From the NCBI GenBank assembly GCA_019843655.1, contig JACDQD010000002.1, positions 1,374,585-1,438,584 of the forward strand: DNA of 64,000 bases, written 5' to 3'. A model generated the notes under the pieces. That model saw only the letters and a program-made list of their open reading frames with translations, ran no database searches and was not told the origin of the DNA. Positions 12,460 through 25,639 of this stretch are shown one piece after another (position 1 is the first letter of the stretch; every line of letters starts with the position of its first letter). The translations under genes were made by a program, and so were the position numbers. Source of the stretch: Lethocerus indicus (taxonomy: Eukaryota; Arthropoda; Insecta; Hemiptera; Belostomatidae).

Positions 12460-14074
12460 TTTAAGAACTGATATCTTTGATATATCTAAAGTATTTAAAA
12501 ATAGAAAATATTATAGAACTGCTTGATGTTTTAGCATGATTAGCCCAGGATCATTCAAGGGATTAATTGTAGTGGTATCCTCACAATTATGTTATTTAAT
12601 AGATACTGTTTTCTGATTGAAAACTCTATCTGGAATCACTTATGCGTCCCTCACTAGCGACTAAATGACAGACCCGAATTTAATTGTAGGCGCGGACAAT
12701 CCAAACAATCCGGAAAAAAGACATTGAATTATATTTCCTCGAACTCCTAGAAGTCGCGGCCGAGGAGCGTTCATGTCCTTTGAAGAAACATTTAAGTTAC
12801 ACCATCTGCATATAACGTAGTTTTTAATGCAATGAATATTTCAAAGCGTTGATACAGGCGACGGGGGAAAAGAAAATCATTTTAAATGTATTCATGTATG
12901 CAAAAATGGTTGGGTGAGCGGGAGTCGCACGCCCCCTCGACTTTTCCACCCTTCAAACTTATAGATTGTCCCGACGTTTGGGGATTATCATCGTCGTTTC
13001 GACCGAAAAGAAATTAATTCGGCTGTAAATGTAAAATTATATCGCGTAAATCGCCCCCCTGGGTGCAGCATAAATCATATCGCTGGGATGGCAAGCGAAG
13101 GCTATATAATAGTGCAATAAGTCTACGACAGCTCGAGTGAACATTCTAATGGAGAGATATCTCCCCAACAATGGCCCAAGAATGGCCGAGGCAAAAGGAA
13201 CATTAGGATCGGCTAAACTATTACACCGGTACAAATTATAAGGGAACGCCGTTTTATGTTGGGGGAAAATAAAATTGAACTAGGTACGCGTTGGGGGTTG
13301 TAGGAGGAGGCCGTAATGAATGAGAGGCTGAAAGCGATGAAAGAAAGTTTATAGAGGGGCAGCGTGTCCCCGGCAAAGTGAACAATGAGCCCAACATATG
13401 TGTTGTTCCCTTCCCTATTTTATTTTATTTCTTTTTTTTTTCTTCCCTCCTTCCTTCTCCTTCTTGGTCGGCTCCCCCCCCCTCCCCTTTTACGATCCGA
13501 AGGGCGGGCTCGGGTGTCACGACCCTTAAATCTGTCACTTTTATATCTCTCCCCCCCCAACGCCGAGCACACTCCGCGCCCTAAATTTCGGGTAGAGTCC
13601 CCGCCCCAACCCCACCCGCCCTCGCGATAGGCCCCAATATCTCCAACTGCGGACAGGTGACGAAACGTCGACGGGAGATGTTTAAAGCCGGAGGCGCCTC
13701 GATAAGTCTTCGATACGCTCTTCACTTTTCGAGTAATGGAATCTCCCCATTCACATACCCCAGCCAGCCAGCCAGCCAGCCGTACAGGTTCCGCCTTTTA
13801 CGACCCCTCTAATAAAAATCCCACCTTCTATTCCTCGATATCGTGACGACCGGAAAATACGTGTACGGTTGTCACAAGTGGGAATTTTATCCAGCCCCAT
13901 CCGCGACCTCGGCCGGCCACCGACTTCAGCCCCGACCAACGCCGACTGCAAATTGATCTATTAGAAAGGCGCACAGTTCTGGCGATAAAATAAAAAGCTG
14001 CATTATTTCTCACCCCTAGTACATTTCTCTATTTGAACTCTCCAAACTCCTCGCGGAATTGGTAAGCGCCTATT
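12460..14074. other. Non-coding stretch with a short tetranucleotide repeat
   Basis: Contains a (CAGC)5 run at 13761-13781, and T- and C-rich tracts near 13420-13490 and 13550. The frames in that region are low in complexity. No gene was recognised. Confidence 0.55.
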
Positions 14075-14690
14075 TATTAGGCCGAGCCATAAGTAACTGA
14101 GTTTTCACTATATAGACGAGGCTTCGGTTAATCTTTTGTCAACTTTTGTTTTGTGCGATACACGTTCACGTTAAACTGTTTTTTTTTAAACTCTGAAATT
14201 GAGAGTCAAAAAGTGCATATTGGTCGTGTAACGCTTTGGGAATTAAACGGGGCAATTGTGTCATAAGGCGGGGTGTACGGTGATAACCGATCGGGTAGTT
14301 AGAAATTGGTTTATAAAATTCCGTTTTGGAGACCTTAAAAGACGAACCGAGGGCGGGACGTCCTTCGGACTTTGACGACGACCTTTTAAAGGCGCTATTG
14401 GAACAGCAAAATCAACGTCAATCGACAAAGAGGCATAGCGGAATGGTTGAATACACATGACAATCGAGTGTGTGAGGAGAAATTAGGGAAAGTCACCAGG
14501 TTAGGAGTACGGGTACATCACAATCTCAGTTCTTCCAGTACAAACCAACCAAAATTTTACAAGGAAAGAATTGATAAAGTGCCAGGAAGATGGGAGAAAG
14601 TTATAGATAATAGCGGTGAATTGGGTAATAAATTAATATAATTTTGTTAGTCAATTAGAGCAAAATAAATGTCTGTTTTAGAGGACTGGT
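14075..14690 (+). mobile_element. Internally deleted mariner transposon, subfamily 1
   Basis: Starts after a TA at 14075-14076 with the terminal repeat TTAGGCCGAGCCATAAGTAA. The plus strand holds the N-terminal and extreme C-terminal parts of a mariner transposase. The 3' end reads AAATAAATGTCTGTTTTAGAG, which looks like the 3' untranslated end, but no matching right terminal repeat was found. The right boundary is therefore approximate and the end is probably truncated. The catalytic middle is missing, so the copy is non-autonomous. Confidence 0.85.
14190..14640 (+). pseudogene. Mariner transposase remnant lacking the catalytic core
   Basis: Reading with frameshifts: an N-terminal helix-turn-helix region ends ITDRVVRNWFIKFRFGDLKD, followed by EPRAGRPSDFDDDLLKALLE, then in the next frame IAEWLNTHDNRVCEEKLGKV and TRLGVRVHHNLS. 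It then jumps to a C-terminus FYKERIDKVPGRWEKVIDNS and a TAA. The WF.KFR.GDF..KDEPR.GRPS..D motif and the terminal (Y/F)K..I.K.P.RWEKVI.N.G motif are diagnostic of mariner transposases. All of the DD(34)D catalytic domain is deleted between the LS and FYK segments. At least two frameshifts or stops are present. Confidence 0.88.
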
Positions 14691-15595
14691 CGCCAGGCTG
14701 TAGGACCACAACCTAACCGGACAGAAACCTAATAATCTTCACTTGTAACCCCTATAATGTCGGTAATTAGTAATTATATTCGATGGAAAGTTATCGAAAA
14801 ATAGTATGTTTAATTGCGAATCAGAATTTCGTTTCTGGTAGAAATTTACTCGATTCTGCTTAACTCGACAGTCTATTACTAAGAACTGGGGGTAATTTTG
14901 CTCCGTCCCTCTCGCGATTATTATCGAACGAGACACAGAACGCGTTGCGAAGAAGAAAAACACTTTTATTCTATTTGGCCGAGTTGTTCCAGTGGCTGTA
15001 GGCGTAGGCGTAGGTGTAGGTGTGTTTGCCTGCGGGAGTTAAAGTGTCCGGTCCGTGGAAGGGCCCTAAGAAAACAGTGGATGTGGGGGGGGGGGGGGGG
15101 GGGGGGGTGGAGCTGGGCGGGGTCACACAGCTCACATTCGGCCCGAACCCTCTCTATTTGCACAGATAGGACCGAAACGTTTTAGTTCCAGCCGTGTCAC
15201 CGGTGGCCGACGATTTAAACGCCCACCTGGAGCCCAAACCGGAGTACTTTGAACAGCCTAATTCCAGGAAATAGCACCGTAATTCAACACCGAGTATAAC
15301 TCTTCAGACTTTGTAGAAATGGAATTACTTTAATTGGATCGCAGCAATAATATGACTGGATGTATACAGGGTAACGCAGAATAGCTGACATTTGACCGAA
15401 TATTCGATGTCTGAGGGTAGAAAGAGAGCGTACAAGAATCGGAACTATCTTAATGTAGCGTTAATAATTCGTTTTAAATGCGAGGTTGCTTAATTACCGA
15501 CATCATCAAGCACATGTCTACAGCACATGGAAACAACTCACCTGAAAATGAAAACGTTTCCAGTAGGTTCTATGGTGGACATTAATCTAATTTCT
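14691..15595. other. Non-coding stretch with a poly-G tract
   Basis: Between two mariner derivatives. Holds (GTAGGC/T) imperfect repeats around 15000-15022 and the G23 run at 15085-15107. No coding signal is evident. Confidence 0.55.
15085..15107. repeat. Poly(G) run, 23 bases
   Basis: An uninterrupted run of 23 G, the longest homopolymer I saw in the window. The length may be unreliable if the assembly came from error-prone reads. Confidence 0.9.
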
Positions 15596-16121
15596 TATTC
15601 GGTTGACAACTAAGTAATTGCAGATTTCGCCAGCAAGTGGCGTTGTACATATTTTTAAGTACGTCAACATCTTTGGTTTCGAATGCACGTATAAGATACA
15701 TTCAGCTTCTCTGCAATGTCCCTTGTTGAACTGCGGCGATCCGAATCGATAATTGCCTTTATTCGGTCATCGTCGACCTCCACTGGACGTCCAGAGCGCT
15801 CCTCGTCTTTTAATTAAAAATTCCCAGACCGGAATTACGCGAACCTGTACTGACACCGCCGTTCTTTTAAGGCATTAACACCTTTGCGAAAATAAAAAAG
15901 CAAAATGTGACGGAAATGCTCACTTCGGTTCGCCGTGTTTTAGCTTTTATACACACACACACACACAATTCAACCGGTCAATGAAATTTTGATACCGAAT
16001 ATTTCAGAAAGGACCAAATAATTACGTATCGAAAAATTTTATCTGTGCAAAGCTGTTGTTAAAAATATGTACAACGCCGCTTGTTGATGAAATCTGCAAT
16101 TACTTAGTTGTCAACCCAATA
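15596..16121 (-). mobile_element. Mariner-derived element, subfamily 2, copy 1
   Basis: The body is 15598-16119, bounded by TA dinucleotides (15596-15597, 16120-16121). The terminal repeats are long: TTCGGTTGACAACTAAGTAA on the left and, on the opposite strand, TTGGGTTGACAACTAAGTAA on the right, with similarity extending some 75-85 bp inward (GGCGTTGTACATATTTTTAA on both sides). The transposase remnant lies on the minus strand. Same subfamily as the elements at 47.8 and 53.6 kb. A short (AC)8 run lies inside at 15951-15967. Confidence 0.88.
15685..15930 (-). pseudogene. Mariner transposase N-terminal remnant (copy 1)
   Basis: On the minus strand one frame reads LKDEERSGRPVEVDDDRIKA, IIDSDRRSSTRDIAEKLNVS and YTCIRN. 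This is the helix-turn-helix and linker region of a mariner transposase. Upstream, the N-terminus is recognisable but frameshifted. The sequence stops abruptly at the 3' terminal-repeat region, so the whole catalytic domain is missing. The D-E-x-R-S-G-x-P pattern is the standard mariner linker. Confidence 0.85.
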
Positions 16122-17546
16122 TATAGAGGTAATCGAGAAAACGTTTTTTTCTCACATTCACCCCCCCCCACCGTTATCTCCTCGGTAACTGGAACTGTAG
16201 TGAGATTATTCAAGGTATTTACAGTAAATATCCTGTGGTCTATGTGCACTGGGGATTGTACATAAGACTATTTCACTGACGGGGCGCTACGAATAGACGG
16301 AGGATTCAATTAGTCGGAAACGGCGTTGTAATTTTAAGCCGACGGGCCGCAATTAGTTTCACACCGGCATAACACACGGATGATTTAAGAAACACTGTAT
16401 TTCTATGCTTTGTTGCAATGTTAGTATTATGTATTGTTCCATCTCCGCATCCAGAAGCCCAGCGGGGATCGCGTGTCTTTCCCCCTTTTATAATATTAAC
16501 AGTGTTTGCAACATGCATTTTTCTTACCGTATTCATAAAATGATAGCATAATAAATAAGCTATTCCGAGCCCCAATCTTCGTTTTAATGACCGCAATAAC
16601 GTTAATCCGAAGAGGTATATTCAAGACCCCGATTCGAGAAATATTCCTTGTATATCCTCGACCGGAGATTTATTCTCTAAAGTGCATACATTCACGCGCG
16701 CATTCGTGCAACATTTTCCCAACGCAGCAGTATTTTATCACCGGCTGTTATTCCGGAATAGGTCTTACAATGCAAAATTTGTGATTTGTAATTCAGATAA
16801 TTTGCGATTGGACCAAAACTTATTATCCCAGACAGATGGAAGTTATAATTTAGTTCGGCCATTCATTTTTAATGAACGGTCGCCAGACAGGGGCCGAGAA
16901 ACAAAGTTTCGCGCTTTACGAGAGAAGGAAGGAAAAAAAAATGTAAACTACGCTGGATAGAATTAATTATTCCGGTCGAGACCGCCTCCTCCCACACCCC
17001 ACCCCCACCGGGAACAGTAATATTTTCGCGGTCGAATATGCGAATCCCAACAACGGCCGCAAGCCCAAGGAACCCGGGACAGGTAATTCCAAATCGGTCG
17101 ATGGAATAAATTATCGCTTTCCGAAGACGACGGTAATTTCTATCCGAGAGCCGGGAGGAAGAGAAGCCGGTATTGACTGGAGCAGATGAACAGGTAATCT
17201 CCTGGTTAGGCGCCTCCACCCCCGGTTTGGGGTGGGGGAGGACAAATTTATGCATAGAGGAACCCGAACATAATCAAATAGGTTGGGGGTGGAGGGGTTG
17301 AAGGGCGGGGGAGCTATTCGCCGGTAATTCGATTCGGCCCAATGAATGAAGAGGGATTGGAAGTTTTTAAAAGGGAAGATTAGTCGACTCGGTCCCTTCA
17401 TCCCATCACCCCTGACATTTTTTTTCTTCTCGCCCCCCCTCCCTCATAATCGAGACCGAAATAGCTGATTCCCGCCCAGAATGGCCGATGTCAGCGGGGC
17501 TTCATTAGCGGAATAGGGGAGCTGCTTACACCGGCCTAGGCTACCC

Positions 17547-17549
<3 letters not shown>

Positions 17550-17597
<48 letters not shown>
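17550..17597. repeat. (TA)24 microsatellite
   Basis: An uninterrupted TA alternation of about 48 bp, followed by a degenerate extension (CATATAATATG). Confidence 0.97.
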
Positions 17598-17604
<7 letters not shown>

Positions 17605-20600
17605 TATGGATTAATTCCATTGAAAAAGGAAAATACGGCCAATTAAATTTGTCGGGCGCTTTTGAGACGAACGCTTTTAAAATCTGGATTAGAAGAATAC
17701 TAGCTGCATCAATTTCAACATGGGTATTTCACCGAAACGTTCATCAAGAGGAAATGAACTTAACGATCAATAAAAACTCACTTACTCGGTTCTGAGCTAG
17801 ACATTTGGTGGCTTCTCGACTTTTTCAGTAGCACTGAACGTTGTTGTGTCAATAATAAAAACCCAAGAATAGTTCAATTCCATTACAATAATATGGGCAA
17901 CGATTCTACCTTGTCGTATTTCCGTATTCGTATTATTAGTGTTAATATTAGTAGTAATCCACTAAATGAAATTAAATCCACTTTTCCTTTCTTTCGCCTC
18001 CCAACATAATTGCTTTATGTGAAACAGTTCACAAAGTTTCTCAAAGTCAAAACTCTCCCTCTGGAGTCTCAATGCCCAGAACGTCATTGGTGGTGTGGGG
18101 GAAGGCAAAAATTAAATAGGCTTTTGCCACCCACCCACCCCCTGCCACTACGCCATAGCCAAAATCCCTCGTTCGGATAAACAGGGCAGGAATTGTGGAA
18201 GTAGGGGATGATAATTTGGTTTTCAATCCGCAGTTAAAAAAAAACACCGGGAGCGGAGGATCTCTCTCGCTCACACTAAGCCTCTTAGGAAAAAAAAGCG
18301 CTCCCGCAACCCCCGAACCCTCAAATTACGGGTGAGTTGGTCCGGACCCCGCCGGTTGATGAATAAACAAAGGGCGGGACAGAAATCGACTCGACTATAA
18401 TCCGCCTCCAATTATAACTCACAGACACTGAGAAGATTTCGAGGGGTGGTGGTGGTGGAACCGCCACACGATTGAGGAAGAAGTAAATATCACTTCACTT
18501 CCTCAATCGGGTAAACCGATTAGGCCAATGTCCTTTCCTTAAGAAATTCTGTGGCGTACATATATGAAAAAATGGACTAGCCGCCCCTACCATATTCTCT
18601 ATTAAAAACTGATAAATTCAAGTGGGATTATCAAAGACACGATTGTCACCACTTTTTATGTTTTTTTTAGTTCGTCCGCATGAATACAATTAGGGACACG
18701 GATGTAACTATTACTTAATAATACTTAATAATTGAGATATTTGGTTGGCGATTTTAAATATCTTCCAACCGGTTTATGAGGTCCAGTTAGATCTTTATTG
18801 TTTATTGTATTGGTCCGGATTAGATCTCAGAGTGGATTAAACGCACGTGGATCCACTTCATGTACGTTATCATTTATTAAAAGTACATTAATTAATGTAG
18901 ATAGTGTATGTTTTAAAAGGGTAGTTCGAAACGTAAAATATGAAATAAAACAACGTCTAGAATTCTCTACTATTTTTGCACTTATTGTGCATCTCCTACT
19001 ACCTTAAATTGTTCTGTTCGTAGCACTATTAAAATTGGAAAATATATTCGTTCTGCCGTATTAAATATTTCACGTGGATCGCTCTCCGAATCTGCAATCT
19101 CATATTCTTAACGTGCTTAACTTGGGTTGGGGCTGAGTAATGAGAGGGAATGAGGGGCCGGCAGCAGGACTAGGGGTTGGGGGTTGGCGGGGGGGGGCAA
19201 ATGGGGGCCCCAACCTGCCTCCGGGGCGAATATCACATTTTATTAAAATCCCATCCAACAAATAACATCATCCCACTGATTTATTCGACAATCTCTGGCC
19301 GAAATTGGACTCCTTTCCCGGCCGTTTCCCTTCCGCAAATTAGATTTATACAGATTCGGGTTCGGAGGCGGCGGGAATAAAATTCCGGTAACTGTTACCT
19401 GTTTAATTTACCATTAGGGAAATATAATCGTTATTCGAAACGCCTACAATTGCGTGTTATTCCAAACGTCAATCTGGGAAATTACGATTATTATTAATTC
19501 AATTATTGCTGACTAGCTGTAGACTGAGTTGTCATTTCCGAATTATAATAAAGTAAAACTTTACCAAAACAAAAAACCGTCTTAGTCATTTTGTATAAAT
19601 CAAATTATCTCAGGAATATTTTCTTCAGATTGTACAAGAATTAGCCTGGGAATTTCCAGTGCGATTAATCATAAGAAAAAGAAGCAACAGCCTTCAATTT
19701 GGAGTCTCGGAGGGGAGAAAAGGGGAGAAAAGAGGGGTGCGAGAAAGTTAAGAAATTTTCTTTCTTAAACCTATTTGAAATTCAATCATTTTTCGTTCAT
19801 TACACTAAAAAAAAAATCATTCCAATATCGGTCTGCGAGTTTAGCTGTGGATTCAATATCCCGCGGTTAATGGGGTCGGTTTGGAAGAGGCCCCCTCTCA
19901 TCCCCACTTGAACCGGAATAACTTATTAAAAGTGAAATGTCTCCCCGCACCCCCACCCCGCCCCAACCCCCCCGACCATAAGTAGGACATTTGCGAGCCA
20001 CCCAAAAAAAAAAAAATATTCCGATTCTTCCCCCGGAATATATATCAAAGGGAGGGAGGGCGGGCTCTCCGGAGTGAGTTATGACCCCCGCCGGTTTTAT
20101 ATACGGCCGGTTATCTGTCTATAATGGTCGAAAGCTCTTTGTTAAATTAAGAAAATCCGGGTCAAGACTAAGGGAGAGGGAGGAAAGAGGAGAAGAAAAA
20201 ATAAGATTTGGTAGCGGCCGAGTAATAGGCCGAGGTAAATAATAGAGTTGGCGCGACCCTTCCGTCTCTCAACCCCCAAACTGAATGTGTGTCTACGAAC
20301 CAATTTTCAAATCTGATAGTTGGTCGGAATATATTTTCAGGAAATGCGGTATTATTTTTTAATAGACTAATCAACTATAAGATTCGGCGATGACACGTAT
20401 ATTTGTTTTTGAAAATAAAGAAACCCCCGTTGAATAGAAGCTATGAAATGTTGGGTGGATGACGATGGGTCCAATCGATGCTGTTATTCCCGGTGAAGAC
20501 GCGCTTCTGAAGAGTGAAGAAGGGGGATTTGTCCCGTCAACCACATTCAGAACTCTTCCGACATCTCAATACCGCCCATCGAGTCACACCTGAGAAAATT

Positions 20601-22399
20601 TCACGCCTTACCACTTTGCAGTAGGTTCACAATTGTTCAGCTTCCGGACGGACTCTTTTTATATACACCGGAGGGTAAAATCGTAATTTATCGACAACTG
20701 ACTACTTGTAGGACGACGGCGAGAATCCTCTACAACCACTCGATTGCATATACAGGGTTTTTTATGAAATTAAATCTTTAGGTGTCACGCTGAAAACTTA
20801 ATTTCAGTACGACAGATATTAAGTTCTGCAATTGACAAGACGCTAAAACAGGATGTGCAATAAATACAACAAACATCAGCGACCATACCGTGTATATATT
20901 GCATATATACATACACGTGTGTGTGTCTATATATAAACAAGTTAATGTATACACGGCAATAGGAGGGTTCCGTAAGCGAGTAGGGTGGAAGGGAAAGTGA
21001 ACATTTTTCATACGCGACACCCCACGGGGGTGGGGGTTGGGGGGGGGGGTCTCAGAGATTAATTGATTCCTGTAATTATTACGGAGCCATATTCGGCCTT
21101 GCCGCAACGACCCGGGGGCAAGAAGAAATGTAAAAAAAACGCTCACCCCCTGGGTTGGAGTGAATAATGAACTTATTATATAAAGTCCGGCCCGGCTAAG
21201 GGCGGGAAATGACATAATTGCAGAAAGCCCACCCCTGCTGACTTGAGTAATTAAGCCGGGCCAAAGTTCGGCCAGGGGTTCGCAAGCGAAATCGTAGACG
21301 AAGTGCTGGGTAAAAAAAGTATGTAATCAGAGATTCAAACATAAATTTTGTTGACAGTGATCAACAGAATTCGAAAACGGACTAAGTCGAGATATTCAAT
21401 GGTGTAATTCGCGACTAAGCAGTTGGGTAAGCTGTGCCCGATGATATATCGCTGTGATAAGGGATATATTTTTAGATGCTGAGGATGCTAGATTTGTATT
21501 CGAGATACAGTAACGAAAACAATATATTGGAACACGTCATAAAATCGCGATAAATAGATTGAGGACGGGTTTTCAGAAGTGTTACAGTGAGCTGGGGTAG
21601 CGCGAAAGATATATCGTGGTCCGAACACGAATTCGCATAAATCTCGATGCAGTCTGGGGGGAGGGATCAGTATTACAATGGATGCGTGCATTAGGATGGC
21701 TTCGGTATGTCATGTGTGCATGTGGACGCCACTCGGGCATGACAAATCCTCCACTATAGACCGTCAAAATGGACCAGTTTATGGGTTGGCGCCGACACTG
21801 TTAAACAGTTCGGAAAAAGTACAAAAATAACTCGGAAGTTTTCGGGCGGGCGTAAAGTATACGGAGTAACTTGTTTCATGTAACAGTCGGCCCATGCGTC
21901 GACTTAAACCGTAAAGTAGGACTATTGATACCATTGCGAGACGTACATAGAGCATAGAACTATAGTGTTCCACACGGGACATACAACGTACCTCCCATCC
22001 AGATATTCCAGAATAGTCATGAACTTTGTTTACCTCCATTGTAAATTTCAAGCCCTGGTTTGAAAGTGAACCCTGGGGGTAGTGGGTAGCGAAGCGAAAA
22101 TAACTCTATTCTAATATAAGAAGTTGGCCCCTAAAATGTCTTCATCCGGTGCCCCTCGTCAGTTTAAACTGTAGCCCATAAAGCCAATTTAAGGAGAGCT
22201 ACAGATTTGATAAAAAAGGAAATCTTCTTCGGGCTGAAGATAATTTGAACTGGCTTTAAAACTGAGAGAATTGCCGATTCCTTCAGTGTATAATCCGCTG
22301 TGCGCCGCTGGGCCAAATACAATTAAAAGTTTGAATGTTTCAAAATAGGTGTTTATAATCTCTTTGGCCCTTTTGGGCTGTGGCAGAAACGGTGGCGGA

Positions 22400-22422
22400 G
22401 GGTTGGGGGTGGGGGGTGGGGG
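22400..22422 (+). other. G-quadruplex-like motif
   Basis: Four G-runs separated by one or two T (G3-TT-G5-T-G6-T-G5). This meets the standard G3+N1-7 four-run pattern with very short loops. It is a predicted structure only. Confidence 0.6.
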
Positions 22423-25400
22423 TTGAGGGCTGTATTAACTTCCATAATTTAGGGGCGTCGTCTCTTCCCACTTCTACTGTTCTCGGCGGAAAGCCCGGCA
22501 CCGCCTTTTTTCCTCCCCCTTTTCCCCCGGGCTCGGTTTCCCCCCGACTCGGCGTTTAATCCTCGGACGCGGTAAGCCCTTTAGTTTCCACCAACCCCGC
22601 ACCAACATTCGCCGTTACCGCCAGCCCAAAGTGAAACTTTATAAATGTTTTTCATTCAATCGACTTCATCTTCCCAGCCGGCGGAAGAGAAACTCGTTTC
22701 CGACAATGAAGAGGGAACCCTTTTAAATGTTTATTATCAAATTAGAGGCTCAACCGGGCAAATGTTGTAACGGTATACCTTAAAACGACACTCTAATATA
22801 AACAGCATATATAAAGAACTTTCAAATGAAACAAATATTTAGTCGAATTGATGAAAACTATATAGTCTAATGCGAAACAGCGAAAAATATGCTTATTATC
22901 GTGTAAATTTGCGTTCCTTTTAAAAATAATTCTTCGGATCTTTATATTTAAAATCACTCGTTTGAAAATTAAAAATTCATTATATACGCGAAACGTATTA
23001 CAAACCATTTGTTTGTATTCGTCATTAACGGAACGCCGTCGGTATGTTGCAGGAGTTAAAATGTAATCACAAATACAACCCCGCTCACTTATTCGTACAC
23101 ATTTAATTATTTATCAAAATATGCGAGGGCTGAAATGAAACCTTCGCTTTAAACTTTAATTATGAAATGAAACGCGATATTCCAAACAGAACCTTCGCCG
23201 TCTCATATTTGACCGCCGTCTCCGCTTTCAGTTAACATAATCATCGTTACCATGATATATAAATAATTTGTGAGTGCCTAATTCGGCATTATCGTGCACT
23301 CCGTTGCTTTTTAACTTTATTTAGCAGTGGCCTATCCAGGTTTGCCCGAGTGTGGTACAAATCGTCTACTACTGAGGCAACTGATTCTTTAACATCAATT
23401 TTCAATGTAATTCATTTCCCCTTCTGAGTGGAATCTGGGCGGTTCCTCTCCGTGTTGGGGACACTTTATAGCTCGATTATTTCTTCTGCCTACTGTCGGA
23501 AGTCCCAGCCACGGGCGGGGGTGAAATGAGCGCGCGCGATCCCAATTAAAGCCGGGCGGCGAACTCATTCCGGGATTTATACATATAATGTAAATCAGTG
23601 GGCGGGATCCAATGGCTGGAAGCCGCGATTAACCAAATCTGAGAGATGTGTGCCCGTGTTGTTCCAAGTGTCGGGGGGGAGGGGGAGGGGGGATTCAGCT
23701 CTGCTCAATCTAAACTTTAAATTACTTGGCAGCTAGATCCCAGCTAAACCTTGGGGCTCAGTCACCTACAAAGGACAACTTGTAGTGCCCGGGCCCTGCG
23801 CCACTGGGGTTCGGCAAACAGCGTGCCGATAGGCCTACCCAGCCCCATTAACGAGACAGTTCAATTCCGGTTTTCTACAATTAAACAAGTTCAACAAGAC
23901 GATCTCTCTTTTGTCATTTTACTTTGCGAATATAACATTTTTTTAAAAAAAATTTGGCCGAGACGCGCTGAGAAATTCTATTGAGTCTCCATTCGGGAGA
24001 AGTTCTCAGGAGTTAATCGGATGCAGATTGTAATTGAAAGACAATTTTAAATCTAATTTTCCGCCGATTGCAATTTGTGGGTGATAAAAAGTGGGGTTAA
24101 ATGTGCCCATAATTATGAAAGTGGTCTAAGTCAATTCAAACTTTAAATACATTTTCATATGAAATTCACACAAAATTTCATATTCGTAGTAAACTTCCAT
24201 TAATCAAGACTAATAAAATTCTAAATTAAAATGTTGCATAATATAAAAATATTTGTTAATTTATTCGAAAGCAATTCATTAAATATCTCAAACCAGAAGA
24301 CCGCTTTCATAATTATGGGCACCAATTAGAAAAAAGGGGAAATATACCAATGATGTTGTTATGGCTTGTATATATTTAGATTTTTTAATGAATATTGAAT
24401 CGTGAAAAATATTTGGCATCTATCTCAAATTTTTGGCATGATTAAAGAAGACTTGGATTTGTAAATACTTAGTGTATTCTCTGTAAATAATGCGCTTGTA
24501 TCACATCTACAAGATATCGGTGACGGTAGTAACGGTTTTAAAGCCCACTCTTATGCAGCAAAATACTAAAAAAAAAACACTCGTAATCCAATGTACGAAG
24601 AATCACTGAAATGAATGCAGAATTTATATCTGCCTGATTCGTCTATACAGCGTTGTATGTTTCGAAGGTATTTTCTCGAATACAATAATATCAATATTGT
24701 AGTACAATAGGTATTGCGCAGAATACAAGAGGACAATTAGGTATTAAGAAGTTGGAACAATCGCAAAGAGTCGATGGGGGCTACGAAAGCTGGAAATAGT
24801 TTCATCCGTTTTCAACTATTTATTGTCCGCTGCTCTAAATCCTTACAATTCAACCCCCGTCAATATTACATTGTATACTTATATACCATGAATAAGTTGT
24901 ACAAACAATCCGAAATGACTTATTGCTGAAATAGATGGAATCTGGAAGTTAAAAGTGTCGTCCCGTAAATTAGGTCCAACTCCGAAAGTGGGTTGAGGTT
25001 TCGCGGTTTTAAAACAGACTTTGAAAGAAAAATGCCCGCGCCAAGTAGATCTTGTACTTCGATCGGGCGCTAAACCCTGAGTCTTTGACGCCGGAACAAA
25101 GACCCGCTGGACAAATATAGGCCTGTCAGTCCCGAGTAACTCGGGATTAATTATTAACAAAGCTTGACCGTAACCGTCACGCCGTCGAGGATTACGCGGT
25201 TCGAACTTAGTTTCCGAGGTTGAGGGACACGCCGAGATTCGGTTAAATAGCCTCTAATTAATTATAAGTCGAGTTCGGCTTCGGACCCGGCCAACACACA
25301 ACTTCCCGCTGTCCATAATTCTGTCCGTTCAACAATCCCAACTGGACAAGGAATTGACAATTAATGGCAGAAACACTAATAAAATCGTTAAAAAATTTGG

Positions 25401-25618
25401 GAGGTCGAAAAACAATTAGTCCGGAATATTTGTTCGATGACTAGCTAATCGGATGTATTCATCGCTAGTACATTTTTTTTACCAAATTCTTTTGAGAATT
25501 CCTTAAAATTCCGCAATCGCCATATTTTCTAAGTAGTTCTGAATTTAAAAAAAAATCGGGTAATATTCTCCGCCGAACAGATTTAGGTCCATAGGGCCGC
25601 GGACAGAAGGGACGGTTT

Positions 25619-25639
25619 TGTGTGTGTGTGTGTGTGTGT
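25619..25639. repeat. (TG)10 microsatellite
   Basis: A TG run of about 20 bp followed by T. A G10-11 run lies about 70 bp downstream (about 25710-25721). Confidence 0.95.
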
